DNA from: Paenibacillus sp. S150
Lineage (GTDB): Bacteria > Bacillota > Bacilli > Paenibacillales > Paenibacillaceae
DNA: 64,000 bases
Direction of reading: 5' to 3'
Assembly (NCBI RefSeq): GCF_019352175.1
Contig: NZ_JACBYI010000004.1
Location: forward strand, 226,366 to 290,365
Shown piece after piece: positions 44,295 to 53,338 of this stretch (position 1 is its first letter; every line of letters starts with the position of its first letter). A program made the translations under genes and the position numbers. The notes below the pieces were generated by a model. It made no database searches. It was not told the DNA's origin and saw only the letters and a program-made list of their open reading frames with translations.

Positions 44295-45956
44295 ATGAAG
44301 ACAAATCATAGAATTCAGAGCTTGGCGCTGCTTGGCGCGGCGGGAATGCTGATGCTGTCCGCATGCGGCAACGGCGGCGGCAATTCAGCGGCAACAGACG
44401 GCAAGGGAGCAAACGGAGAGAGCACTGTCATTGATATCAATGCCAAATATGATCCGCCTGTCGACATCTCGGCCTGGAGATATACGGAATCCACCTACAA
44501 ATATGAGAACGGCGATACCATAGAAGACAATATCTACACCCGCACCTATGCCAGCGATCTGGGCATCAATCTCAAATACGACTGGACGGTGCCGATTGAA
44601 CAGTTCGACCAGAAAATGAACGTTTCAATCGCATCCGGGGATTTGCCGGATATCATGTGGCTGAAGAACAAGCAGCTTACCGATCTGGCCGAGAATGATA
44701 TGCTGTACGATCTGACCGACCTGTTCGAGAAATACGCCTCGCCATTGTCCAAGAAAATTATGCTGCAGGATGAAGCCAGCTTCAATACGGCCAGGATCGG
44801 CGGAAGGCTGATGGCGCTGCCGCGCACTTCCTCTGCTGTAGACGGACTTCCAATCCTGTATGTGCGCACCGACTGGCTGGACATGCTGGGGCTTAGCGAA
44901 CCGGAGACCATGCAGGAGGCGGTTGCGGTTGCAGAGGCCTTCACCAAGAATGACCCGGACGGCAACGGCAAAGCGGACACCTTCGGGCTGGCGCTTACCA
45001 AGACCTTTTTAACCGACTCGCATTTCGGCACTTCCGGCTATTTCGCCGGGTATCATGTCTATCCGGGCAAATGGGTGAAGGACGCTTCCGGCCAGCTCGT
45101 ATACGGCAGCACTCAGCCGGAGGTCAAAACCGCGCTGAAGCAGCTTCAGGATATGTATGCGGCGGGCATGCTTGATCAGGAATTTGGCGTCAAGGACCGG
45201 GCCAAGGTAACGGAGTCGGTAGCCGCAGGCAAGGCAGGGCTGTTCTATGGCTCGATGTCCGCACCGCTTTCGGTTATCCAGAAGAATGTGGACAATGATC
45301 CGAACGCCGAATGGAAAGCGCTGCCGCTGGTGTCTGTGGACGGGGAGCCGGCAACGCCGGTCGGAATTATGCCAATCACCACGTATTATGGGGTCAGCAA
45401 GGAGAGCAAGCATCCGGAAGCGATCTTCAAGCTGCTGAACTTCGGCATGCAGGGCTATGATGAGAATGCGGAGGCCAATTCGGAATTCGGCATCAGCGAA
45501 AACAATATACCGGTCTACCTGTACAACTTCATCGCCGCTGATCCGGCTAAGAAGAATTTGAATGCGCATAACAACGCGATTAAAGCACTTGAAGCCAATG
45601 ATCCATCCGGTCTGTCCGCCGAGGAGAAGGGGTACTATGACCGGATCGTGGCTTACCGCGGCGGGGACAGATCAAATTGGGGAACGGAGCGCGTATTCGG
45701 CACGCCGAGCAGCTTTGATGTGATTGACAAGTATGTAAATGATGACAACTATATTTTCGACGCCTTTTACGGCTCGCCTACAGCTGCGATGGTCGAGAAG
45801 AACGCCACGCTCCAGAAGATGGAGGAGGAAGTGTTCACGAAGATTGTGATGGGCCAGTCCATTGATACCTTTGATAAGTTCGTGGAGGACTGGAAGAAGC
45901 TCGGGGGCGATCAAATCACCAAGGAAGTCAATGAATGGGCAGAAAAAAATAAATAA
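44295..45956 (+). CDS. Sugar ABC transporter binding lipoprotein (LplA-like)
   Basis: The 553-residue extracellular binding protein has a lipobox (GMLMLSACGNG, Cys about residue 22) and the long LplA/YtcQ-type architecture, with FDQKMNVSIASGDLPDIMWL and DPDGNGKADTFGLALT, a Ca-binding-like Asp-rich loop common in this group. It should bind an oligosaccharide, probably from xylan or pectin given the glycosidases downstream; that choice is inference. The start follows gggaggttca. It is the first gene after the YesMN pair and lies under the cre site. Confidence 0.94.
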   Translation: MKTNHRIQSLALLGAAGMLMLSACGNGGGNSAATDGKGANGESTVIDINAKYDPPVDISAWRYTESTYKYENGDTIEDNIYTRTYASDLGINLKYDWTVPIEQFDQKMNVSIASGDLPDIMWLKNKQLTDLAENDMLYDLTDLFEKYASPLSKKIMLQDEASFNTARIGGRLMALPRTSSAVDGLPILYVRTDWLDMLGLSEPETMQEAVAVAEAFTKNDPDGNGKADTFGLALTKTFLTDSHFGTSGYFAGYHVYPGKWVKDASGQLVYGSTQPEVKTALKQLQDMYAAGMLDQEFGVKDRAKVTESVAAGKAGLFYGSMSAPLSVIQKNVDNDPNAEWKALPLVSVDGEPATPVGIMPITTYYGVSKESKHPEAIFKLLNFGMQGYDENAEANSEFGISENNIPVYLYNFIAADPAKKNLNAHNNAIKALEANDPSGLSAEEKGYYDRIVAYRGGDRSNWGTERVFGTPSSFDVIDKYVNDDNYIFDAFYGSPTAAMVEKNATLQKMEEEVFTKIVMGQSIDTFDKFVEDWKKLGGDQITKEVNEWAEKNK

Positions 45957-45967
45957 GCAATCCCGGG

Positions 45968-46010
45968 TTCAATCCTGCAAGGGGGAAGGGCCGCCTTTCC
46001 CCGGATTGAA
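45968..46010 (+). other. Intercistronic stem-loop
   Basis: ttcaatcc pairs with ggattgaa and, inside, ggggaaggg with cctttcccc. It sits between the binding-protein and first permease genes and could stabilise the binding-protein mRNA or attenuate downstream expression. Confidence 0.7.
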
Positions 46011-46046
46011 AACGGGTGCGCAGAAGTGGAGGTTTTGGAAACGGGT

Positions 46047-46940
46047 ATGGGAACTAAACTGAAGACCTTGCCGCTGCATTTGATGCTGCTCCCCGGGGTG
46101 ATTCTGACGCTGGTGTTCAGCTATATCCCGATTATGGGGATTGTGATTGCCTTTCAGAAATTTGCCCCTTCCAAGGGAATCTTCCATTCCAAGTGGGTCG
46201 GGCTGGATAACTTCCGCTACATGCTGGACATGCCGAACTTCACCAGTGTGCTGTGGAATACGATTTTTATTGCCGTGCTGAAGATTGCGGCGGGCCTTGT
46301 AATTCCGATTATATTCGCTCTTTTGCTCAATGAGGTCGCCGGTGCCTGGTTCAAGCGCACGATTCAAACGACCATCTATTTTCCTTATTTTCTGTCATGG
46401 GTCATTCTGGGCGGAATTCTGATCGATATCCTCTCTCCTTCCAGCGGCATTGTGAACCAGTTCCTGGGCTGGTTCGGGGTGAAGCCGATTTTTTTTCTCG
46501 GCAGTGACAAATGGTTTCCCTATACGCTTGTCCTGACAGATACCTGGAAAGGGTTCGGTTATGGCACGATTGTCTATCTGGCCGCCCTGACGGGGATTGA
46601 CCAGAGCCTGTATGAAGCGGCAACCGTGGACGGGGCGAACCGCTGGAAGCAAATGCTGAATGTGACCCTGCCGGGCATGCTGCCGATTATTACGCTGATG
46701 ACGGTGCTGAGCCTCGGGAATGTGCTGAACGCGGGCTTCGAGCAGGTCTTCAATCTTTACAGCCCGATGGTGTACAGCACCGGCGATATTATTGACACCT
46801 TTGTCTACAGGCTGGGTCTGGTGGAAGCGCAGTACGGGGTTGCCACGGCAGTCGGACTGTTCAAATCGGTGATTTCGCTGATCCTGATTGTGATCTCCAA
46901 CAGGCTGGCCAACCGGTACGCAGGCTACCGGATTTTTTAA
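46047..46940 (+). CDS. Sugar ABC transporter permease (LplB-like)
   Basis: The 297-residue permease has six transmembrane segments starting LPLHLMLLPGVILTLVFSYI, and the coupling loop DQSLYEAATVDGANRWKQML typical of CUT1 permeases. The start is uncertain: I take the ATG at 46047, 14 bases after ggagg, while a GTG at 46026 is in frame but has no visible site. It pairs with the next permease. No ATPase gene is present in this cluster, as is usual for LplABC-type systems, which borrow a shared MsmX/MsmK-type ATPase. Confidence 0.94.
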   Translation: MGTKLKTLPLHLMLLPGVILTLVFSYIPIMGIVIAFQKFAPSKGIFHSKWVGLDNFRYMLDMPNFTSVLWNTIFIAVLKIAAGLVIPIIFALLLNEVAGAWFKRTIQTTIYFPYFLSWVILGGILIDILSPSSGIVNQFLGWFGVKPIFFLGSDKWFPYTLVLTDTWKGFGYGTIVYLAALTGIDQSLYEAATVDGANRWKQMLNVTLPGMLPIITLMTVLSLGNVLNAGFEQVFNLYSPMVYSTGDIIDTFVYRLGLVEAQYGVATAVGLFKSVISLILIVISNRLANRYAGYRIF

Positions 46941-46954
46941 GAGGAGGAGAGAAC

Positions 46955-47836
46955 GTGCACAAACCAACTGCCAGCAGAAAAGCATTTCTGCTCATAAACT
47001 ACATTGTCCTAAGCCTTACCGCCATTGCCTGCATTCTGCCGCTGATCAACGTGCTGGCGATTTCCTTCAGCTCCAGCAGTGCGGCGGCGGCGGGCTATGT
47101 GAAGCTGTGGCCGGTGGATTTCACCATAGCCTCCTATAAATTCGCCTTGACGAAGCATGAGTTCCTCGACGGCTTTCTTGTATCGCTCCAGAGGGTTGCC
47201 CTGGGCTATGCCATCAGCATGACGGTGAGCATCCTGATTGCCTATCCGCTGTCCAAGGAGAAGCAGACGCTGCGCTCGCGCAATGTCTATGCCTGGTTCT
47301 TCATTGTCACGATGCTGTTCCACGGCGGCCTGATTCCGACCTACATGACGATCAAGTCCGTAGGCCTGCTGGATTCGCTCTGGGCCTTGGTGCTGCCGAC
47401 TGCCGTCTCGGTGTTCAATGTGATTCTGCTGATGAATTTCTTCCGCGAGCTGCCGAAGGAAATTGAAGAGGCGGCCAATATCGACGGTGCCGGCCACTGG
47501 CGGACGCTCTGGAGCATCTATCTGCCTTTATCCAAGCCGTCTGTGGCGACCATTACCTTGTTCATCGTTGTTTTTCACTGGAATTCCTGGTTCGACGGAC
47601 TGATCTACATGAACTCCACCTCCAATTACCCGCTGCAGAGCTATCTGCAGACGATCATTATCAATGTAGATCCGAGCACAGCCACTGCCAATGATCTGCT
47701 GGATATGTCGGCAATCTCGGACAGAACCTTCAAGGCGGCCCAAGTGTTCCTGGCGGCATTTCCAATCCTCCTTGTATATCCGTTCCTGCAAAAGTATTTC
47801 ATGAAGGGGCTGGTGATGGGCAGTGTCAAAGGATAA
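46955..47836 (+). CDS. Sugar ABC transporter permease (LplC/YtcP-like)
   Basis: The 293-residue CUT1 permease shows six membrane segments, INYIVLSLTAIACILPLINV at the start, the coupling loop ELPKEIEEAANIDGAGHWRT and the C-terminal YPFLQKYFMKGLVMGSVKG signature of the family. The GTG start follows gaggaggag. Its end overlaps the glycosidase gene by 14 bases, so the two are co-translated. Confidence 0.95.
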   Translation: MHKPTASRKAFLLINYIVLSLTAIACILPLINVLAISFSSSSAAAAGYVKLWPVDFTIASYKFALTKHEFLDGFLVSLQRVALGYAISMTVSILIAYPLSKEKQTLRSRNVYAWFFIVTMLFHGGLIPTYMTIKSVGLLDSLWALVLPTAVSVFNVILLMNFFRELPKEIEEAANIDGAGHWRTLWSIYLPLSKPSVATITLFIVVFHWNSWFDGLIYMNSTSNYPLQSYLQTIIINVDPSTATANDLLDMSAISDRTFKAAQVFLAAFPILLVYPFLQKYFMKGLVMGSVKG

Positions 47837-49385
47837 ACGCCCAGACCCGCAGGAAGACAACAGGCTGAGCCTGCCGCATAACTTGGCTGTACTGCCCGCC
47901 TGGGGAGATTTAGGCAACGGCTATTATCGCAACCCCGTGCTGAATGCGGATGTATCCGATCCGGATGCCATTCGGGTGGGGGAGGATTTCTATATGGTGT
48001 GCTCGGATTTTCATTTTATGGGCATGCAGGTGTTCCATTCGAAGGATCTGGTGAACTGGCGTCTGATTGGAAAAGTATACGAGCGGCTGGACATCGATCC
48101 GGCCTATGACGAAATGCGCGCCTATGCCAAAGGAAGCTGGGCGCCGGCGCTCCGTTATCATGGCGGCCGCTGCTATGTCTACTTCTGCACGCCGGACGAA
48201 GGGCTGTACATGAGCTCCGCCGCTGATCCGGCCGGACCCTGGGAGCCGCTGCATGAAGTGGCCCGGGTCAGCGGCTGGGAGGACCCTTGCCCCTTCTGGG
48301 ATGAGGATGGCCAGGCTTATCTCGGGCACAGCACTGTGGGGGCCGGCCCGATTATCCTGCACCGCATGAGTGCCGACGGCAGACAGCTGCTGGATGCCGG
48401 AAGCGTTATATATGTAGGCAAAATTGCCGAAGGCACAAAAATCTATAAAAGGAACGGCTATTACTACTTCGTTATTCCCGAAGGCGGAGTGGAGACGGGC
48501 TGGCAGACTGTGCTGCGCTCCCGCAGCCTGTATGGCCCGTTCGAGCGGAAGGTAGTGCTCCGCCAAGGGGCTACAGCGGTGAACGGCCCGCATCAGGGAG
48601 CGCTGGTGGAGCTGGAAGACGGGGAAACCTGGTTTCTGCATTTCCAAAGCGCCGGCGCTTTGGGCCGGGTCTGCCATCTCCAGCCGGTGCGCTGGGAGGA
48701 AGACTGGCCGGTAATCGGCGTACATGGAGAGCCGGTCAGTGTCTATGCCAAACCGGCGGTAACCGGGAGCCACCCGCCGCTGCTGCCCGCCACATCGGAT
48801 GACTTTACCGGGCCGGAGCTTGGCCTTCAGTGGCAATGGAACCATAACCCCGCCGACAGGAACTGGTCGCTGACAGGGAACGGCTTGCGGCTTGCGGCTC
48901 AAGCGGCCCCGGATCTGCCCGCAGCGCGGAACACGCTGACCCAAAAGCTCATCGGACTCCGGGGGCTGGTCAGCACCAGGATGTCCATCGGCGGCATGAG
49001 AAGCGGCCAGAGAGCCGGACTTGCCTTTTTGTGCGCCCGTGAGGAGAACTGGATCGGGGCCGCTGCGGAGCCGGACGGCGGCGTTTATCTGCGTGCCGTT
49101 ACAGGCGGGACCGTATTCCACGGGCCTAAGCTTGCAGGCGGGACGCTCTTACTCGGCAGCCGCATCGATCTGGACGGGGAGACGCGCTTCTTCTACAGCC
49201 TGGGCGGGGACTGGCAGCCGCTGGGCGGTCCCTGCCGCATGGCTGCAGGCTTCTGGAAGGGAGCGCGTCTGGCACTGTTCAGCTATACCGGCGGAGAAAC
49301 AGGCGGCAGCACTGATTTCCACTGGTTTCATTACAACGTGCAGAGAGGAGGAACACAAGCATGGAAGAACTGCTCGAACGGCTGA
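47823..49385 (+). CDS. Glycoside hydrolase family 43 protein
   Basis: A 520-residue intracellular GH43 five-bladed propeller, typically beta-xylosidase or alpha-L-arabinofuranosidase. Catalytic-region stretches: DVSDPDAIRVGEDFYM (general-base Asp), GSWAPALRYHGGRCYVYF, WEDPCPFWDEDGQAYL (pKa-modulating Asp) and EGTKIYKRNGYYYF (acid Glu). A C-terminal beta-sandwich (about 320-520, FTGPELGLQWQWNHNPADRN) of the kind common in xylosidases follows. No signal peptide. The GTG start lies in the end of the permease gene. The import-then-hydrolyse arrangement suggests a xylan- or arabinan-derived oligosaccharide. Confidence 0.92.
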   Translation: MSKDKRPDPQEDNRLSLPHNLAVLPAWGDLGNGYYRNPVLNADVSDPDAIRVGEDFYMVCSDFHFMGMQVFHSKDLVNWRLIGKVYERLDIDPAYDEMRAYAKGSWAPALRYHGGRCYVYFCTPDEGLYMSSAADPAGPWEPLHEVARVSGWEDPCPFWDEDGQAYLGHSTVGAGPIILHRMSADGRQLLDAGSVIYVGKIAEGTKIYKRNGYYYFVIPEGGVETGWQTVLRSRSLYGPFERKVVLRQGATAVNGPHQGALVELEDGETWFLHFQSAGALGRVCHLQPVRWEEDWPVIGVHGEPVSVYAKPAVTGSHPPLLPATSDDFTGPELGLQWQWNHNPADRNWSLTGNGLRLAAQAAPDLPAARNTLTQKLIGLRGLVSTRMSIGGMRSGQRAGLAFLCAREENWIGAAAEPDGGVYLRAVTGGTVFHGPKLAGGTLLLGSRIDLDGETRFFYSLGGDWQPLGGPCRMAAGFWKGARLALFSYTGGETGGSTDFHWFHYNVQRGGTQAWKNCSNG

Positions 49386-51034
49386 GAAGCCTGGATACGG
49401 CTGCTGTCATCGGAGATCTGAAGAAACCGTCCGATGAACAGGTGCTGAAGCAATGGCTGAACTCCGGAGTGAAGTTCGTCTCCACGCCGGGCGGCCTGGA
49501 GCAGGTCTATTACAGCGCGGTCCGCAAGCTGCTGGACTGCATCGTTCCGGTCCATGAAGGCGCTCCGGTGCTCCATGAAGGAGGCGAATACCGCGGCACC
49601 TGGCTGGAGAGTACGGGAACAATCAACGCTGAACTGCTGTCCCGCTATATGCCGGATGTTGCAGAGGCCACATTTCGCCTGTTCGCTGTGCACCAGCGGG
49701 AGGACGGCCTGATGCCGTACAAGGTTACCGGCCAGGGACCGGCATACAGACAAATCCAAATGGTCACTCCGCTCGCCAGAAGCGTGTGGAACCATTATGC
49801 GCTGAACGGGCGCGATCAGGAGTTTCTGCGGGAAATGTATCAGGCAATGGCCGGATTTGACAGCTGGCTGGAGCTGTACCGCAACACCCGCGGTTCAGGC
49901 TGCGTGGAAGCCTTTTGCACCTTCGATACCGGCCATGATTTGTCCCCGCGGTTCTGGCATATACCGGATACCCCGCATTTGGAGGACCCGCGCCGTTTCA
50001 GCCCGGAGTCGCCGGTCCTGCCGCTGCTGGCGCCGGATCTCACGGCGAATGTGTACTGCCAGCGCAAATATTTGGCCCGCATGGCGGACATCCTGGGAGA
50101 GGACGCCTCCGGTTGGGAGCGCAAAGCGGCACAAAGCCTGGCCAGCCTGTTTCAATACTGCTATGACGAAAATGACGGCTTCTTCTACGATCTGGACCGC
50201 AATGACCGCTTTGTCCGGGTCCAATCGGATGTGCTTCTGCGCGTGCTGGCCTGCGGGGTAGGCGACCGCCCCCTGTTCGATCAGGCATTGCAGCGCTATC
50301 TGCTCAATACGGCCAAGTTCTTCGCCAAATATCCGTTGACCTCCATTGCGCTGGATGACCCGCGTTTTGACCCATCATCGGCCTATAACAGCTGGGCGGG
50401 GACCACGAACTTCCTGACCCTCATCCGTACACCGCATGCGTTCGAGGCCCACGGCCGGGTTGTGGAGCTGATGTGGATCATCACGCCGGTTCTGAATGCG
50501 GCAGCAAGAATGCAGCGCTTCTCCCAGACGCTCAGCCCGTGGACCGGAGCGGAGGGCTATACAGACACGTATTCCCCGGCCATTCTGTGTGTGCTGGATT
50601 TCGTGGAGCGGGCCTGCGGCATTCTGCCCGCTCCGGAAGGCGAGCTGTGGTTCACCGGGCTAGTGCCGTATCCGCTGGATCACGGGGAGGAGATTGCGCA
50701 GGAGACTGCGTATTCCCGCACGGTCGGAGATGATGTCTATGAGCTGGTGAATACCCGGGCAAGTGCCAGGTTATACAGAAACGGCCTGCTTCATCTCGCA
50801 TTTCCTTACGGGACAAGGGCGCTGACAGACCGCAGCGGGCAGCTTAAAGGGCTGGTGGGCATGACGGCACAGCCTGCGGAAGGCCTGGTGGAGTGGAAAG
50901 GGAGAACGTATCCCGTAACTGTTAAGGGAAACGAACAGCTTGTATTCAAGGACGGAGGTTTTGAAAAGGGCCTGGACATCGGGGTTGTTGCTCCAAGCTA
51001 TGAGGCCCGGCCCGCGTATGCCGTCAACCACTAA
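49361..51034 (+). CDS. Six-hairpin (MGH1/GH63-like) glycoside hydrolase
   Basis: The 557-residue protein has the look of (alpha/alpha)6-barrel glycosidases of the GH63/MGH1-like clan: YRGTWLESTGTINAELLSRY near residue 77, HQREDGLMPYKVTGQGPAY, DRNDRFVRVQSDVLLRVLA and YNSWAGTTNFLTLIR. No signal peptide. It starts inside the end of the GH43 gene behind agaggaggaa and is the last gene of the YesMN-ABC-GH43 operon, so it probably processes the same imported saccharide. The exact family and linkage cannot be assigned from motifs alone. Confidence 0.82.
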   Translation: MEELLERLRSLDTAAVIGDLKKPSDEQVLKQWLNSGVKFVSTPGGLEQVYYSAVRKLLDCIVPVHEGAPVLHEGGEYRGTWLESTGTINAELLSRYMPDVAEATFRLFAVHQREDGLMPYKVTGQGPAYRQIQMVTPLARSVWNHYALNGRDQEFLREMYQAMAGFDSWLELYRNTRGSGCVEAFCTFDTGHDLSPRFWHIPDTPHLEDPRRFSPESPVLPLLAPDLTANVYCQRKYLARMADILGEDASGWERKAAQSLASLFQYCYDENDGFFYDLDRNDRFVRVQSDVLLRVLACGVGDRPLFDQALQRYLLNTAKFFAKYPLTSIALDDPRFDPSSAYNSWAGTTNFLTLIRTPHAFEAHGRVVELMWIITPVLNAAARMQRFSQTLSPWTGAEGYTDTYSPAILCVLDFVERACGILPAPEGELWFTGLVPYPLDHGEEIAQETAYSRTVGDDVYELVNTRASARLYRNGLLHLAFPYGTRALTDRSGQLKGLVGMTAQPAEGLVEWKGRTYPVTVKGNEQLVFKDGGFEKGLDIGVVAPSYEARPAYAVNH

Positions 51035-51050
51035 CCGGGCTGCACGCCCG

Positions 51051-51090
51051 AAGAACCCGGCCCCGCTTCAAGGGGAGCCGGGTTCTTTGG
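51051..51090 (+). terminator. Terminator of the sugar-utilisation operon
   Basis: Stem aagaacccgg / ccgggttctt with an inner ccccgcttcaagggg hairpin, followed by tgg and a short T stretch. Confidence 0.85.
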
Positions 51091-51214
51091 TTGCAGGCCG
51101 GTTCTTATTGCCGCCCCGCAAAGACGGAGTCCGCCAGCCAGAGAGAAGCCCGGCGGACAGCGTGAAGACCTCAATCAAATTTTCCGCAGGCACACGGATT
51201 GGAAGAAGGTACGC

Positions 51215-52111
51215 CTACTGCAGCGCCCCGCGCACGAAGCCGTCCGCATCCAGCAGCCTTTGCCGTGCCGCGGCGGCATCCAACCCGGCCAATATCATTA
51301 TAATTGCTGTTTTCACATGTCCTTCTGCCTCGCGGTAGGCTGTTTCAATCTGCCCGTCAGGAGCGCCCGTCGCCAGCTTAATGATGCGTTTCGCCCTGTA
51401 GACCAGCTTCTCATTGGAGGGGTTCAGATCGACCATCAGATTGCGGTAGACCTTGCCGGTCCTGATCATGGCGGTTGTCGTCAGCATGTTCAGGATCATT
51501 TTCTGGGCTGTGCCGGATTTCATCCGGGTAGAACCCATGACAACCTCCGGTCCTACCACGGCCTCAATCGTCAGTCTGCCCAGCCCGGCCATCGGTGTGC
51601 CAGTGTTATTGCACAGTCCGATGACGATAGCCCCCAGCTCCCCGGCGCGCTTCATCGCGCCCAGCACATAAGGGGTGCGTCCGCTGGCGGCAATTCCGAC
51701 CACTACATCGTTCGCACTGACGGCATTGTCATCGATATCCTTTGCTCCAAGCTCCTCGCTGTCTTCCGCGCCTTCCACCGGGTCCTTCACTGCCCGGAAG
51801 CCGCCTGCAATGAGTCCCTGCACCATGGAGGGATCGGTTCCGTAAGTGGGCGGGCACTCTGAAGCATCCAGAATGCCGATTCTCCCGCTGGTTCCTGCCC
51901 CGATATAGAACAGCCTGCCGCCCTTCTGAAAGGCATGGATGATGTATTCGGCTGCTTCCGCAATCTGCGGGATAAGGGCTTGAACACACTCGGCGACCAG
52001 CCGGTCTTCATTGTTGATCAGCTGTATGATTTCAGCAGAGCTGAGGTGATCGATTTCAGTTGTTTTATCATTGGGCTGCTCTGTCACCAGATTGGCTAAA
52101 ATATAGTTCAT
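51215..52111 (-). CDS. murQ: N-acetylmuramic acid 6-phosphate etherase
   Basis: Cleaves the lactyl ether of MurNAc-6-phosphate to give GlcNAc-6-phosphate and D-lactate, a step special to peptidoglycan-sugar recovery. The 298-residue protein is full length: NYILANLVTEQPND, the SIS-domain stretch RLFYIGAGTSGRIGILDASE, the catalytic PVEGAEDSEELGAKD (Glu), GIAASGRTPYVLGAM and the C-terminal KTAIIMILAGLDA. I start it at the ATG at 52111 behind caggagg; the frame continues 46 codons into the kinase gene without support. It follows the kinase gene by 49 bases on the minus strand. Confidence 0.97.
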   Translation of the reverse strand: MNYILANLVTEQPNDKTTEIDHLSSAEIIQLINNEDRLVAECVQALIPQIAEAAEYIIHAFQKGGRLFYIGAGTSGRIGILDASECPPTYGTDPSMVQGLIAGGFRAVKDPVEGAEDSEELGAKDIDDNAVSANDVVVGIAASGRTPYVLGAMKRAGELGAIVIGLCNNTGTPMAGLGRLTIEAVVGPEVVMGSTRMKSGTAQKMILNMLTTTAMIRTGKVYRNLMVDLNPSNEKLVYRAKRIIKLATGAPDGQIETAYREAEGHVKTAIIMILAGLDAAAARQRLLDADGFVRGALQ

Positions 52112-52160
52112 GAGGCTTTGTCCTCCTGCCTGTCTATTGTTGTCTGTGAGATTCTTTCCA

Positions 52161-53108
52161 TTATCCGGCTTGCCCGCCAACCAGCCTGCGGGCGAGCTGC
52201 GCCGCTCCGGCGGATGGCGGGGCTCCGAGGCTCCCGTCCACAATCGCAAGTTTCCCGCCGGATTGCTGCAGTCTCTCGCAGAACAGCCCGCGAAAGACTG
52301 GAGAGTGCCGGAACACCGAACCGCAGAGCACTACGGGAAGGCGCGTAAGCTCCGGATTCCGCCGCAGAAGCGCAGCCGCCGTCCCGCCGAGAGCCTCCGC
52401 TTCTTCTGTGAGGATAACGGCCGCGGCGCCGTCTCCAGCTTCTGCGGCCTGTATGCAGAGCTTGGAGAATGCAGCGATCTGTGATTTGGCGGCGGAAGAA
52501 TGATAAATATATTCCTTCAAATCACTGATGCGCTGTAAATGGTATTCTTCCATAATCATACCGGTCATTGCGGTAGCGGGCAGAACAGCATCATAGCTGC
52601 GCATAACCGATTGAAGCGCACGGAGACCAATCCGGTAGCCGCTGCCTTCATCGCCCAGAATATGTCCCCATCCGCCCGTGCGGTGGCAGGAGCCATCCGG
52701 GCTGTAGCCGTAGCAAATCGAGCCTGTTCCCGAGATCACCAGCGTTCCGAAGCTGCTGCCCAGTGCAGCCATCAATGAGATTTGTCCTTCGGATTGAATG
52801 AACACCGGAATGGGCAGGCTTCGCTTCAATAAATGCTGTTGAACAGCATCCTTAAGGATAGCTTGCTCCTCCATTGTCGAAAAACCTGACACCGCGAGAC
52901 AGATTGAGACGATGTCCGCAGCAGCTTCCCTTATTCGCTCCAGCAATCCGTCAATAGCTGACATGACTTCTGTAAGCGCTGTATCCCAGGAGACGCTATG
53001 AGGGTTGGAGGGGCCGCCGGTATAACGCGCAAGCAGTTCCCCCGCCTCATCCAAAGCGGCAGCATCGGTCTTTGTGCCGCCACCATCAAGGCCTAAGTAC
53101 ACTTTCAT
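52161..53108 (-). CDS. BadF-type N-acetylhexosamine kinase (NagK/MurK-like)
   Basis: The 315-residue ASKHA kinase starts YLGLDGGGTKTDAAALDE (phosphate-1 loop) and contains LVISGTGSICYGY and GWGHILGDEGSGYRIG, hallmarks of the BadF/BadG N-acetylglucosamine kinase group. Its place with murQ suggests phosphorylation of MurNAc and/or GlcNAc produced inside the cell, the job of MurK in clostridia; substrate preference cannot be read from the sequence. The ATG follows a weak gtggtgag site. Promoter and operator lie in the divergent gap upstream. Confidence 0.9.
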   Translation of the reverse strand: MKVYLGLDGGGTKTDAAALDEAGELLARYTGGPSNPHSVSWDTALTEVMSAIDGLLERIREAAADIVSICLAVSGFSTMEEQAILKDAVQQHLLKRSLPIPVFIQSEGQISLMAALGSSFGTLVISGTGSICYGYSPDGSCHRTGGWGHILGDEGSGYRIGLRALQSVMRSYDAVLPATAMTGMIMEEYHLQRISDLKEYIYHSSAAKSQIAAFSKLCIQAAEAGDGAAAVILTEEAEALGGTAAALLRRNPELTRLPVVLCGSVFRHSPVFRGLFCERLQQSGGKLAIVDGSLGAPPSAGAAQLARRLVGGQAG

Positions 53109-53137
53109 CGATCACTCACCACTTTGATTTTTTTCTA

Positions 53138-53166
53138 ATTATATGAGAATCCCCCGATAAAGTAAA
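53138..53166 (-). promoter_or_regulatory. Promoter of the kinase-murQ operon
   Basis: On the minus strand TTTACT (53161-53166), 17 bases, TATAAT (53138-53143). Confidence 0.82.
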
Positions 53167-53177
53167 ACAAAATTTCA
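53163..53177. promoter_or_regulatory. Candidate MurR-type operator O1
   Basis: Read on the minus strand, tgaaattttgtttta matches operator O2 at 12 of 15 bases. It overlaps the -35 of the minus-strand promoter. Its centre is 31 bp, about three helical turns, from that of O2. Confidence 0.6.
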
Positions 53178-53192
53178 AAAATAAAAAAGTTG

Positions 53193-53221
53193 TTGAAATT
53201 TTATTTCACAGCTCATATAAT
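53193..53221 (+). promoter_or_regulatory. Promoter of the murR-ABC operon
   Basis: TTGAAA (53193-53198), 17 bases, TATAAT (53216-53221). It overlaps operator O2. Confidence 0.85.
53194..53208. promoter_or_regulatory. Candidate MurR-type operator O2
   Basis: tgaaattttatttca is a perfect inverted repeat (tgaaat / atttca) around TTT, the form often bound by RpiR-family regulators. It covers the -35 and spacer of the plus-strand promoter. Confidence 0.75.
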
Positions 53222-53338
53222 GAATTCATTCCAAACCGACTTGGGAGAATATCAAACGGATCAAGTCATTTTATCTAACATCAATTTGCGGATTGGGAAG
53301 TTTCGGGTTGGCGATTATATGGGGGGTGCTTGGATTCA

